From: Sphingomonadaceae bacterium
GTDB lineage: Bacteria > Pseudomonadota > Alphaproteobacteria > Sphingomonadales > Sphingomonadaceae
DNA length: 64,000 nt
Reading direction: 5' to 3'
NCBI GenBank assembly: GCA_024236155.1
Contig: JACKLA010000001.1
Location: 992,001-1,056,000 of the forward strand
The notes under the pieces were generated by a model. That model saw only the letters and a list, made by a program, of their open reading frames with translations, did not search any database and was not told the origin of the DNA. This document shows, one piece after another, positions 44,401 to 52,610 of this stretch; position 1 is the first letter of the stretch; each line of letters opens with the position of its first letter. The position numbers and the translations under genes were made by a program.

Positions 44401-44733
44401 AATGCCATCTTCATCACCATCGAGGACGAGACAGGGGTCGTGAATGCATTGCTCTGGGCCCGGCATCTCAACCGGTTGCGGCGCCCGGTCATGGCTTCGC
44501 GCCTGATGCTGATCGAAGGCACAGTGCAGCGCAGCAAGGAAGGCGTCATCCACCTGATGGCAAGCAATGTGATCGACCGCACCGGAGATCTCGATTCCAT
44601 GTCGGAGACGCATGACTTGCAGATCGAGACATCACCCGGTGACAAGGCACCAGACCGTCACCCGGTGCCGGGGCCATCCCACCGCCATCCGCGCGATGTG
44701 CGAATCCTGCCGAAATCGCGGGATTTTCACTAG
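41464..44733 (+). CDS. dnaE2: Error-prone DNA polymerase III alpha subunit DnaE2
   Basis: A 1089-residue C-family polymerase for damage-induced mutagenesis. The PHP domain starts FAELVAATNYSFLRGASQP with IGIADRNTVAGVVRAH. The polymerase core has the metal-binding aspartates in PPDIDVDFEHERREEVMQY and MKVDVLALGML, RGSAANSIVCYLL and FPESHALSFARLVYVSSWIK; an OB-fold follows (RTAGVVLIRQRPGKGNAIFI). Compared with replicative DnaE it is shorter and lacks the C-terminal clamp and tau regions. It is translated by TGATG coupling from imuB, third gene of the SOS cassette. Confidence 0.95.
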   Translation: MQPFAELVAATNYSFLRGASQPAEMVAQAINLGMRGIGIADRNTVAGVVRAHVALRDALEKLSDSQRAAFDFRLVVGARLCFADDTPDIVAYPTTRHGWGRLTRLLTVGNLRAEKGDCLLQLQDLLAHCEDMALIALAQPHDTLHEEALCAVRQVAPGRLWLGAVMPRQGRDHRRLARLTALSHRLAIPLLATNEAFYAEPEDRQLHDVLSCIREGTTIAEAGTRLAPNAERHLMGPGEMARLFRDYPEAIDASAELLSCIGFTLDDLRYEYPHEPVPEGWEPQDWLEHLVLEAARERWPEGIPARAHELMQEEFALIRQAGYAYYFLTVHDLVKFARDQEPPILCQGRGSAANSIVCYLLKVTSVDPVEHNLLFSRFMSEERREPPDIDVDFEHERREEVMQYVYCRYGRERAGICATVIHYRPRSAVREVGKALGLSEDMTNRMVSTVWGSHSSGMDSSRIEENGFDLGNIEVARLKLLVDRILQFPRHLSQHVGGFVLTQGRLDEIVPIHNAAMEDRTFIEWDKDDIDALGLMKVDVLALGMLTCIRKCFDLMRQHGLGDYELDTIQHEDPATYAMLQKGDSIGVFQVESRAQINMLPRLRPREFYDLVIQVAIVRPGPIEGDMVHPYLRRRAGEERVTFPSPHAPHDPDELKAVLGKTMGVPLFQEQAMKLAIVAAGFSSADANRLRRAMATFRNVGTIDQFEAKMVDGMVARGYEKEFAQRCYRQIQGFGSYGFPESHALSFARLVYVSSWIKCHYPTVFTCALLNSQPMGFYAPAQLVRDLREHGGEVRAADINASAWDNTLEQGRDGMLALRIGLRQLDGFREEWALRLAAARNTAAFASIEDLARRADLPRRAMRLLADADAFRSVGQDRRQALWDVRRMPGDELPLFAAAQSRELLEEGDAPLPTMPLSDHVIADYQTTRLSLKAHPMAFLRERFGEEGVLSCAETNASKDGANVRTAGVVLIRQRPGKGNAIFITIEDETGVVNALLWARHLNRLRRPVMASRLMLIEGTVQRSKEGVIHLMASNVIDRTGDLDSMSETHDLQIETSPGDKAPDRHPVPGPSHRHPRDVRILPKSRDFH

Positions 44734-44891
44734 GCAGCGTGGACGAATTCCCCGTGGTCACGGCCCGATTGCCTGCTCCCGGGGTGAATGTAAGAACTTG
44801 TCACCTTCCAATGCCTGGCAATGTCCTGTTACACATATGCCCTGTAGTGTCTTGTGCGTTCGCTTTTGACCGTTTCGGGGAGAATACAGGC

Positions 44892-46193
44892 ATGTTGGCA
44901 TTGGCAAGACGTGCGGCGCTGCTTTGGGCCGTCGCACTCGGTTTCCTGCTGGCCCCGGTCGCGCAGGCTGAAGAGGATCCGCCGCTGGCCTATCGGGTCC
45001 AGCAGGGCGATACGCTGTATGGTCTCAACGGGCGCTATTTCTCTGGCCATGACGCCGTGCGCCAGGTCCAGCGTTTCAACAAGGTCACCGACCCGCGACG
45101 GTTGCGTATCGGGTCGACCCTGCTGATCCCGCGCGAACTGGCGAAATTCGACGCGGTGCAGCTGCGGGTCCAGCGTTTCAGCGGGCCGGTGCAGATCGGC
45201 GGCTCTCCCGCAAAGCTCGGCATCGCGCTGATCGAAGGCGGTGAAGTGAGCACCGGAGCCAACGGCTTCGTATCTTTCCGCAGCGCCGGCGGGGCGCAAA
45301 TCTCGATGCCGTCGAGCTCGCGTGCGCGGCTTATCCGGGCGCGGCGTTACGTGATCGGCAATACGCTCGATCTCGATTTCGAAGTGCTGGGGGGACGCGG
45401 CGAGGCAAGTGCTCCCAAGTTGCGCGAGCAGGAACGTTTCCGCCTGCGGACCCCGGCAGCAGTCACGGCGGTGCGTGGCACCGAGTTTCGTTCTGCCCAT
45501 GATGCAGCAAGCGGACGCAGCATCACCGAAGTGGTAGAGGGGACCGTATCGGTCGAAAGCGGTGGCGATACTGCCCTGACCGATGCCGGGTTCGGCATTG
45601 CCACGACGGCGAACGGCCTTGGAGACAAGGCAGCGCTGTTGCCGGTTCCGGTGATAATCGATCCGGGCGCCATTCAGACAACCTCGGAAGTCGGTTTCAG
45701 CGTTGAAACACCGGCTGGAGCGACCGGGTTCCGTGCGCAGATCGCGCGCGATGCGGGTTTTGTCGATGTGATCGCTGAGCGGATTGAGCAGGATGGTGTC
45801 GCTGAATTCGACGGGATCGACGATGGGCGTTATTTTGTCCGCGCGCGGGCGATTTCCGCACAGGGGATCGAGGGGCTTTCCGAAACCTATTCCTTCCGCC
45901 GCAAGCGGCTGGGCGTGACGCCATCGGTCGAACCCTCGCCGCTGGCCGATGGGTTCCTGTTCGCATGGCTGCCCGACGGGGAAGGCAAGAGCTATTTCGC
46001 ATTCCAGTTGTGGCAACAGGGCAGGCAGGATGCGATGCTGATCGATGAGGTTGGCCTCGAAGGCAGCGGGATGATCGTTTCGGGCCTCGATCCGGCGGTC
46101 TACGAATGGCGTGTCGCAGTGATGCAGGCTGACAAGGAAGACGGCATGATCAAGGTTTGGGCACCGGTTCAGAAGCTTACCGTCGCCGACTAA
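44892..46193 (+). CDS. Secreted LysM- and FecR-domain protein
   Basis: A 433-residue periplasmic or cell-wall protein. Signal peptide MLALARRAALLWAVALGFLL ... APVAQA is followed by a LysM peptidoglycan-binding module (about residues 33-80: YRVQQGDTLYGLNGRYFSG ... LRIGSTLLIPREL) and a FecR-type domain with TPAAVTAVRGTEFRSAHD (about 185-202) and a TEVVEGTVSVESGG strand. The C-terminal 200 residues look like fibronectin-like beta modules (GRYFVRARAISAQGIEGLSE). GGGGAG precedes the ATG. It lies 19 bases before a CHASE2 histidine kinase, which probably reads a signal from it; see findings. Confidence 0.87.
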   Translation: MLALARRAALLWAVALGFLLAPVAQAEEDPPLAYRVQQGDTLYGLNGRYFSGHDAVRQVQRFNKVTDPRRLRIGSTLLIPRELAKFDAVQLRVQRFSGPVQIGGSPAKLGIALIEGGEVSTGANGFVSFRSAGGAQISMPSSSRARLIRARRYVIGNTLDLDFEVLGGRGEASAPKLREQERFRLRTPAAVTAVRGTEFRSAHDAASGRSITEVVEGTVSVESGGDTALTDAGFGIATTANGLGDKAALLPVPVIIDPGAIQTTSEVGFSVETPAGATGFRAQIARDAGFVDVIAERIEQDGVAEFDGIDDGRYFVRARAISAQGIEGLSETYSFRRKRLGVTPSVEPSPLADGFLFAWLPDGEGKSYFAFQLWQQGRQDAMLIDEVGLEGSGMIVSGLDPAVYEWRVAVMQADKEDGMIKVWAPVQKLTVAD

Positions 46194-46212
46194 CGGTCGG
46201 GTGGGGCAGGGC

Positions 46213-48438
46213 ATGACGGGGGGCGTGTTCAGTACAAGAGGCTTGTCGGCACGCCGACTGATCCTTGAATGGACGATATTGCTGCTATGCGGTTGTGCGC
46301 TGGCGGCCTATCTTGTCGCGGGCGAGCAAACTTACCGTTTCGATGGCCGGATGCTTGATCTGGCGACTTCGCTTGCACGCGGCGAGCCGGACGACAGCGT
46401 CGTGATCGTTGTCATCGACGAGGAGAGCTTGTCGCGGATCGGTGCCTGGCCGTGGCCGCGCGAGACACATGCCGAGCTGGTCAACCGCCTCGACAATGCC
46501 GGTGCGCGCCAGATTCTCTACGACGTGTTGTTCATCGAACCAACTTCGCAGGATGCAGATACCCGTCTTGCAGAGGCCATGGCGGCATCGGGCAAGGTGA
46601 TCCTGCCGCATACTTTCGTCCCGCAGCCCAATGCGGCGAGCGGCGCGGTTCCCGAATTCCCGCTCCCCCGCCTTGTCGCAGCCGCACAGGGCATCGGGCA
46701 TGTGGGTGCGAACCCGGACGACGATGGAGTCCTGCGCCGGTTCGAGCCAGTAATCGAAAGCTCGGGCCGTTCCTTTCCCCATATGGTCTACACTGCCCTT
46801 CAACAGGGTGAGGGCGAACAATTCCAGTGGTGGGGTTCGGTGGAAGAGGCTCCGATCGTTCCCTTCTTCAGCCCCGGCTCGATACCACGAGTGTCCGCAG
46901 CGGCGGTCATCGCCGGTGAAGTGCCAGCGGGCTTCCTGCGCGACCGAACGGTGCTGGTCGGCGCGACAGCACAAGGCATGGGCGATCGATATTCGGTGCC
47001 GTCGGAGGGCGTGGGAACCATGCCAGGCGTCGAAACACAGGCAAACTTCCTGATTGCCGCGCGCGATGGCAATCTTGTGCGCGATGCAAGCAAGATATGG
47101 CAAGCCATACTGGCATTTGGCGTCCTGCTGCTGCTGTTTGCTGCCTTTTGGCGGCTCGATCCCAAACGCGGGCTGGTCGCGACGATCGTGCTGCTGGCCG
47201 GGACGTTCGCGCTTACCGTCTTGCTGGTTCCGCTGGCGGGCATCTGGGTTGCGCCGGGTTCAACGGTGCTGGTGCTGCTGCTTGCCTATCCGTTGTGGAA
47301 CTGGCGGCGTCTGACTGCCGTGAGCAACTATCTCGACCGCGAGGCCGAACGATTGGCACCGGAGGCCGGAAAGCCGGGTACGGGAACCGGTTTCGACGTC
47401 GTGGCGCGCCAGGTCGACCGGATGCGCAATCTTGTGCGGACGGTGAGCGATTCCTTCGATTTCATGCGCCGGGTGATCGAACTTGCACCCGATGCCATCC
47501 TTGTGCTCGATCGCAAGGGCGGGCTGCAGATGATGAACCAGCGCGCAGAACAGCTCTTCCCCGGATGGGCGACTGCGACCGATAATCCGGTCCTTGAAGA
47601 AATGCTGCTCTATGTTGGTGCGACGATTGACCGCGAAAAGGGCGAGCTGGAGACGGCGACAGGCGAGACCTTCCTGCTGGCACGAGCCAGTTTCGACATG
47701 GCGGGCGAGGGCGGGGAGGGCGAGATCGTTGCGCTGCGCGATATCTCGCAAATCCGCCGCCGCGAGAACGAGCGCAAGCAGATGCTCGAATTCCTCTCCC
47801 ACGATATGCGCAGCCCGCAAGTCGCCATTATTGGCCTGGCCGGGCGTGATCGCGAATGTGACACGGGTGATGATCGTTTCACACGGATCAGGGCACAGGC
47901 GGAACGCACGCTCAAGCTGGCGGACGACTTCGTGCAAATCGCCAGGCTCGAAGAAGCGCGACCGCAACTTGAAGACACCGAACTGGTGGCGCTCGTTGAA
48001 GAAGCGGTGGACCGCCAATATTCGCTCGCTCGCAAGGCGGAAATGACGATCGAGCAGGTCTTGCCCGAAGACCCGGTCTTCGCCTGGGTCGACGCGTCAC
48101 TGATCGCGCGCCTGCTCGACAACTTGCTTGGCAATGCAATCAAATACGGTCCAGCGGGCAGCCGTGTCTCGATCCATTTGGCAGAGGAAGACGGCCGGAT
48201 AGAAATCGACATAACCGATGAGGGGCCGGGGCTGCCGCCAGAGCGGCTGGTCGATCCGTTCGCCCGTTTCGGGGCGCATGAGACGAAGGCCGGACCCAGC
48301 GCGGGGCTTGGCCTGACCTTCGTCAAACGCGCGGTTGAACTGCACAATGGCACGATCAGCGTCGATAGTGGCCCCGGTGTGGGAACGCGTTTCGTGATTC
48401 GGATTCCGCAGGATCACGGGCCGGTCGAAAGCGATTAG
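46213..48438 (+). CDS. CHASE2-domain sensor histidine kinase
   Basis: A 741-residue membrane sensor. A first membrane segment (ILLLCGCALAAYLVAG) precedes an extracytoplasmic CHASE2 domain (about 35-290) with the signature VIVVIDEESLSRIGAWPWPR and QILYDVLFIEP. Three membrane helices follow (WQAILAFGVLLLLFAAFW and the next two), then a PAS-like domain (ELAPDAILVLDRKGGLQMMN) and a kinase core: H-box LEFLSHDMRSPQ with the phosphoacceptor at His530, LLGNAIKYGP, DEGPGLPPERL and GLGLTFVKRAVE. The ATG at 46213 follows GTGGGGCAGG; the GTG at 46201 has no site. It is convergent with a lipoprotein and a response regulator that may be its partner. Confidence 0.92.
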   Translation: MTGGVFSTRGLSARRLILEWTILLLCGCALAAYLVAGEQTYRFDGRMLDLATSLARGEPDDSVVIVVIDEESLSRIGAWPWPRETHAELVNRLDNAGARQILYDVLFIEPTSQDADTRLAEAMAASGKVILPHTFVPQPNAASGAVPEFPLPRLVAAAQGIGHVGANPDDDGVLRRFEPVIESSGRSFPHMVYTALQQGEGEQFQWWGSVEEAPIVPFFSPGSIPRVSAAAVIAGEVPAGFLRDRTVLVGATAQGMGDRYSVPSEGVGTMPGVETQANFLIAARDGNLVRDASKIWQAILAFGVLLLLFAAFWRLDPKRGLVATIVLLAGTFALTVLLVPLAGIWVAPGSTVLVLLLAYPLWNWRRLTAVSNYLDREAERLAPEAGKPGTGTGFDVVARQVDRMRNLVRTVSDSFDFMRRVIELAPDAILVLDRKGGLQMMNQRAEQLFPGWATATDNPVLEEMLLYVGATIDREKGELETATGETFLLARASFDMAGEGGEGEIVALRDISQIRRRENERKQMLEFLSHDMRSPQVAIIGLAGRDRECDTGDDRFTRIRAQAERTLKLADDFVQIARLEEARPQLEDTELVALVEEAVDRQYSLARKAEMTIEQVLPEDPVFAWVDASLIARLLDNLLGNAIKYGPAGSRVSIHLAEEDGRIEIDITDEGPGLPPERLVDPFARFGAHETKAGPSAGLGLTFVKRAVELHNGTISVDSGPGVGTRFVIRIPQDHGPVESD

Positions 48439-48986
48439 CCTGCAGGCTGTTGTTGCCCCCGACCAAGTGCATCTTCCACCAGGCGCGCGGCAAGGCGATC
48501 ATAGTCTTTCTCGGTGAAACCGCAGGCATCCGCCTCACCTTCGCCGCGATAGACAATCGCGCCACTTTCCCGACTCAGGATAACCAGCGTCGCGCGAATG
48601 CGTTTTGCCTTGCAACCATCGAACAGGTGCCGTTTGCGCGGGTCCGATGCCCAGTCGACCTGCCCGCTTTCCCCGGTCGTATCCTGCGGTTCTGCAAGGC
48701 CGGTTCGGGCGTCTCGCAGGGCGATGGCGAAATCACCGAGATAGGGCGCGTCCTTGTCCAGCCGGATCGAGCTGTTGGCAAGCGCACGATGCAGCGCCGC
48801 CTCGAATGCGGCGCGCTGGACCTCTTCCGAAGCAGCGGACTGGAGCTGGATGGCATCGATCGAAGCGACGCCCGGCCCTGCCGAGGTGACATCAATCGGT
48901 GAGGTAACGGCGCAGGCTCCAAGGGATAAAACCGCACCTGCCAGCACAAAACTCCGCAACAGGCCGCCCCTTGGAAATGATGCCAT
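48435..48986 (-). CDS. Putative lipoprotein of unknown function
   Basis: A 183-residue protein with a lipoprotein signal (MASFPRGGLLRSFVLAGAVL then SLGACAVTSP; lipobox LGAC). The mature part has QRAAFEAALHRALANSSI, FAIALRDARTG, ATLVILSRESGAIVYRGEGE and DYDRLAARLVEDALGR, resembling small outer-membrane lipoproteins with a DUF4136- or curli-CsgG-like alternating pattern, but I cannot assign a family. It sits between the convergent histidine kinase (4-base overlap) and the response regulator gene, 2 bases downstream of the latter, so it is in the response regulator's transcript. Confidence 0.75.
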   Translation of the reverse strand: MASFPRGGLLRSFVLAGAVLSLGACAVTSPIDVTSAGPGVASIDAIQLQSAASEEVQRAAFEAALHRALANSSIRLDKDAPYLGDFAIALRDARTGLAEPQDTTGESGQVDWASDPRKRHLFDGCKAKRIRATLVILSRESGAIVYRGEGEADACGFTEKDYDRLAARLVEDALGRGQQQPAG

Positions 48987-48988
48987 CG

Positions 48989-49690
48989 CTAGCCGTCCTC
49001 CTCAACTCCCTGGAACCGGTCCATCCGGTATCCGAAACCGAACACCGTCTGGATGACATATCCGTTCTGCGGGCGCAAACCCAGTTTGGACCGGACCCGT
49101 GAGATGTGCATGTCGAGCGTGCGCGTTTCGACATCGAGCGATCCGCCCCATACCTGCCCGAAGATATAGCTGCGCGAGAGCGGGCGGTTGAGGTTTTCAA
49201 AAAACAGCAGTGCCACGGCGAACTCCTTGGCCGTCAGCTTGATCTGTTCCTCATTGAACTGGATCGCCTGCTTGAGCCGGTCGATTCGATAATCGCCGAA
49301 ATCCTCGAAGCGATCCTTCGCATCGCGCTTGCCGCGCCGCGCGGCGGCTTCGATCCGGGCGAGAATGACCTCGCTGCTTTCCGGCTTCACGATATAGTCG
49401 GTCGCGCCCATCTCCAGCCCGCGCACGATATCGCTCTTTTCGGTCCGGCTGGTGATCAGGATGAAAGCCGGCGGATGATCGAGCGTATCCATCGTCCAGC
49501 GCAGCACATCGAGACCGGTTTCACCCGGCATGTTCCAGTCGGCGAGCACGACGTCATAGGTGTTGCGCTTCAGCGCAATCATCAGGTCGGTGCCCGTGCG
49601 GAACTTGTCGAAGTCGTGCCCGCTGCCCCCCAGCGCGGCAACGACCTGTTCCAGGATTTCCGGATCGTCGTCAGCAATTGCAATTCGCAT
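48989..49690 (-). CDS. OmpR/PhoB-type response regulator
   Basis: A 233-residue DNA-binding regulator. Receiver: MRIAIADDDPEILEQVV, phosphoacceptor Asp51 in VVLADWNMPGETGLDVLRW, switch residues in ILITSRTEK and the lysine in DYIVKPES. The winged-helix effector domain has IQFNEEQIKLTAKEFAVALL and VETRTLDMHISRVRSKLG, ending VIQTVFGFGYRMD. GAGAGGA precedes the ATG. Next to it is a lipoprotein and, on the other strand, the CHASE2 kinase, its likely phosphodonor. The leader carries repeated TTTAC elements. Confidence 0.92.
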   Translation of the reverse strand: MRIAIADDDPEILEQVVAALGGSGHDFDKFRTGTDLMIALKRNTYDVVLADWNMPGETGLDVLRWTMDTLDHPPAFILITSRTEKSDIVRGLEMGATDYIVKPESSEVILARIEAAARRGKRDAKDRFEDFGDYRIDRLKQAIQFNEEQIKLTAKEFAVALLFFENLNRPLSRSYIFGQVWGGSLDVETRTLDMHISRVRSKLGLRPQNGYVIQTVFGFGYRMDRFQGVEEDG

Positions 49691-49725
49691 GTGGTCCTCT
49701 CACTCGAATTGGCCGAGTTTGGTAT

Positions 49726-49806
49726 TTTACATGCTGAATTTACAAAAACCTGCGCGCATGACCATGCAAAACCACACATCGAGGCGCCCAGTTTACAAGT
49801 GTTTAC
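49726..49806. promoter_or_regulatory. Cluster of TTTAC repeats upstream of the response regulator
   Basis: Four TTTAC copies in the same orientation occur at 49726-49730, 49739-49743, 49792-49796 and 49802-49806, in two pairs with spacings of 13 and 10 bases. Tandem direct half-sites about one helical turn apart are typical of OmpR/PhoB-type binding boxes, and this 225-base gap separates the regulator from the sugar transporter gene. Possible autoregulatory site; inference only. Otherwise the gap (49691-49915) shows no gene. Confidence 0.35.
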
Positions 49807-49915
49807 GGGCGCAGTGCGGGCTAACCACCTGACCTCCTTTCAGGTTTGGCGGCACTCTTGGATGGTGTATCCCGGTCGTTCGCTGGCGTTACTGTGTCGG
49901 ATGCAGACAATTCCG

Positions 49916-51331
49916 TCACGCCGGTTTGCGCGCAAACACCCCGAAACCTGCGATGATGGCGTAGCAGACGGCAGGCAAGGCCATTGCGACCGCCAGGCTG
50001 CCGCTGGCGTCAGCGAGCATGCCCGTGAGCAACGGGATGACCGCCCCGCCGAAGATCGCGATGTTGATGATGCCCGAGCCATCGGCAGCCTTCGCACCCA
50101 GCTTCTCACAGGCAAGGCTGAAGATGGTCGGGAACATGATCGAATTCATCAGGCCGATGGCGAGAAGGCTGTAGGCTGAGACGATCCCGGTGGTGTTGGT
50201 GGAAATGAGCAGCAACGAAATTGCTCCCAGCGCCACGCCCATCAGGATCAGGCCGGGGCTTACCACTCGCAACACAGCAGACCCAACAATGCGGCCAACC
50301 AGTGCGCCACCCCAGTAGAGGAAGATCATGTCGCCCGCCGAACGTTCGGACAGGCCCATAACATGGCCTTGCATCAGGTAATTCACGATCAGCGATCCGA
50401 TCGCCACCTCCGCACCGACGTATAGGAATATGCAGAGCGCGCCGAACGAAAAGCGCCGCCGGCCAAAGAGTGAGTTGTTCCACAGCCAGATTGCCGGGCC
50501 GACAAGCAACAGGACAATTCCGGGAATTTCGAAACCCTGGATCACAAGCCAGCCGCCAAGCACAATCGGCAGCAAACCCAGCAGGTATCGCGACATGGTG
50601 GTGAGCGCGTCTCCCCGCATTGCAGATGCGTCATGCGGCAGCTTGTTGCGATAGAGCCAGACGACCAGTGCAATCACTGCGAGAGCAACGGCAAGGCCGA
50701 TATAGGTTGAAACAATCGCTGCACTTTCTGCAGTTCGATAGGCGTCCAACTCGGCACCGCTCAACTCTGCCGCTGATACTCCGGCCAATCCGCCGAGGAT
50801 CAAGGCAGAACCGACGCGCGGGAAGATTGTCGTGCCAAGGCTATTGAACGCCTGTGCGAACGTCAGGCGGCTATGGACCGTCTTTTGCGGTCCGAGCAGG
50901 CTGATGAGCGGGTTCGTCACCACCTGGACCACCACGACACCACTCGCGAGGATGAACAGTGCGGCGAGGAAAATACCATATGTTGCGGTCTGGCTTGCAG
51001 GGATGAACAGGATGCAACCGATCATCATGGTAAGCAGGCCAACCACCGCACCCCGCATATAGCCAACACGTTTGACCAGTTCTGCGCCCGGAATACCGAT
51101 CAGCAGGTATGCGGTGAAGAAGCAGAACTGCACCAGCATCGCTTCGGTATAGCTGAGCGTGAACAGCTCTTTCAGCTTGGGCAGGATGATGTCGTTCAGG
51201 CTGGTGATGCCGCCAAAAATGAAGAACAGCGCAAAGACGAAATAATTGAGGCCCGGCGCATGCACCGGGGGGCCTTCGACCTCGACCGGATTGGAATCGG
51301 TGCTCGATGCAATATCGGGTGCGAGTGCCAT
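49916..51331 (-). CDS. FucP/GluP-family sugar:proton symporter (MFS)
   Basis: A 471-residue major-facilitator transporter with 12 hydrophobic segments. The blocks LNYFVFALFFIFGGITSLND, FTAYLLIGIPGAELVKRVGY and TNPLISLLGPQKTVHSRLTF with AQAFNSLGTTIFP are characteristic of the fucose/glucose/galactose (FHS) subfamily in Bacteroidetes and sphingomonads. GGAGGGAAAT precedes the ATG. It is divergent from a LacI regulator across 253 bases, so sugar-dependent control by that protein is likely. The exact sugar is unknown and no catabolic enzymes for it are in the window. Confidence 0.88.
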   Translation of the reverse strand: MALAPDIASSTDSNPVEVEGPPVHAPGLNYFVFALFFIFGGITSLNDIILPKLKELFTLSYTEAMLVQFCFFTAYLLIGIPGAELVKRVGYMRGAVVGLLTMMIGCILFIPASQTATYGIFLAALFILASGVVVVQVVTNPLISLLGPQKTVHSRLTFAQAFNSLGTTIFPRVGSALILGGLAGVSAAELSGAELDAYRTAESAAIVSTYIGLAVALAVIALVVWLYRNKLPHDASAMRGDALTTMSRYLLGLLPIVLGGWLVIQGFEIPGIVLLLVGPAIWLWNNSLFGRRRFSFGALCIFLYVGAEVAIGSLIVNYLMQGHVMGLSERSAGDMIFLYWGGALVGRIVGSAVLRVVSPGLILMGVALGAISLLLISTNTTGIVSAYSLLAIGLMNSIMFPTIFSLACEKLGAKAADGSGIINIAIFGGAVIPLLTGMLADASGSLAVAMALPAVCYAIIAGFGVFARKPA

Positions 51332-51425
51332 GATCAGATTTCCCTCCTCACGCCGCCCGCTGCGGGGCGTTCGTCAATTCCAGACTGTTGCACCAGCCAC
51401 GCGCGCGCGGCCAGATTGAATACGA

Positions 51426-51450
51426 ATTCAGTTGGACCGAATGCGCGGTC
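51426..51450. promoter_or_regulatory. Candidate LacI operator in the transporter-lacI intergenic region
   Basis: ATTCAGTTGGACCGAAT (51426-51442) is a 17-bp near-palindrome (6 of 8 pairs), and overlapping it GACCG-AATGCG-CGGTC (51435-51450) is a perfect 5-bp inverted repeat. Both are midway between the divergent genes (51332-51584), where a LacI-type dimer would repress both promoters. Short palindromes occur by chance in GC-rich DNA, so confidence is low. The rest of the gap shows no gene. Confidence 0.25.
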
Positions 51451-51584
51451 TCGACGGGCATTCCTTGCCGCCCTTATCGCGCCATCGGGCGGTCTGGAAG
51501 CATGCTGCCCGGCGGGAAACAGGCCGGAGCACTTGCAATCTGCCAGCGAACGGGTGATTGGCGAAACAGGAACCTGGAGGGGGC

Positions 51585-52610
51585 ATGACCCGTACACCGG
51601 CGCGCTACCGTGTCACTTCGTTCGATGTCGCTGCAGAGGCGGGCGTCAGCCAATCGACCGTATCGCGTGCGCTTGCCGGGTCGAGTGCGATTACCGAAGA
51701 AACGCGGGCGAAGGTCGTCGAGGCGGCAGAACGGCTGGGCTATGTCGTCGATGCGCGTGCCGCCATGCTGCGGCGCGGGCAAACGGGCACGATTGCCGTG
51801 GTTGTGATCGGGCGGCAGGATGAGTCCGTATCGGACATCAACCCGTTCTATTTCTCGCTGCTCGGTGCAGTCAGCGCGGCGGCGGCAGAGCAAGGTTACG
51901 AAACGCTCGTCTCGTTCCAGTCGGACAAGGACAAGCTGTTTGGCCGATATGAAGAGCGCGGGCAGGCCGATGGCGTGATCGTGATCGGCACGACCACCAA
52001 CCCCGACGCCTGGCGCTATTTCCGCGAGCTCGATGAGAAGGGCGCGCGGATGGCGTTCTGGGGATCTCCCTATGACGATCTCGAATGGATCCGCTCGGAC
52101 AATTTCGAGGGAGGGCAGATCGCTACCCACGCCCTGCTTGATGCCGGGTGCCGCGAGATCGTCCATATCGGCACGCTGGATTCGCCACAGCGCCAGTTCG
52201 GCGAACGGTATGAGGGCTATTCTGCGGCGATGGAGAAGGCGGGCATCCAGCCGAGAATCGAAGAAGTCGACGAGAATGCAGACCGGGAATCGCAGGGACG
52301 GCAGGCCGTCGCCGCGCTGATCGAACGCAAGGAAAGCTTCGACGGATTGTTCATTGCCTGTGACAGCATCGCTCTTGGCGCGATCGACGAACTGCGTGAG
52401 CGAGGCATTTCGGTGCCGGGCGAGTGCTGCGTCATCGGCTTCGACGGGATCAGGGCTGGCAGCCACAGCAATCCGCCGCTGACCAGCGTCGAGCCCGATT
52501 TTGAAACGGCTGGCGCGATGCTGGTGCGCAGCGTGCTGGGAGACAAGAGCACGCCCGATGAGCGGCGCGTTCCCGTCCACCTGCTGCGCCGGGGCAGTGT
52601 CAGGTCCTGA
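51585..52610 (+). CDS. LacI-family transcriptional regulator
   Basis: A 341-residue repressor. The N-terminal helix-turn-helix and hinge are VTSFDVAAEAGVSQSTVSRA and EETRAKVVEAAERLGYVVD. The ligand-binding core of the periplasmic-binding-protein type has GTIAVVVIGRQ, QADGVIVIGTTTNPD, FDGLFIACDSIALGAIDELR and GISVPGECCVIGFDGIRAGS. CTGGAGGGGG directly precedes the ATG at 51585. It is divergent from the FucP-like transporter, its probable target. Its 3' end overlaps the convergent aldo/keto reductase by 11 bases. The inducer sugar is not predictable. Confidence 0.92.
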   Translation: MTRTPARYRVTSFDVAAEAGVSQSTVSRALAGSSAITEETRAKVVEAAERLGYVVDARAAMLRRGQTGTIAVVVIGRQDESVSDINPFYFSLLGAVSAAAAEQGYETLVSFQSDKDKLFGRYEERGQADGVIVIGTTTNPDAWRYFRELDEKGARMAFWGSPYDDLEWIRSDNFEGGQIATHALLDAGCREIVHIGTLDSPQRQFGERYEGYSAAMEKAGIQPRIEEVDENADRESQGRQAVAALIERKESFDGLFIACDSIALGAIDELRERGISVPGECCVIGFDGIRAGSHSNPPLTSVEPDFETAGAMLVRSVLGDKSTPDERRVPVHLLRRGSVRS

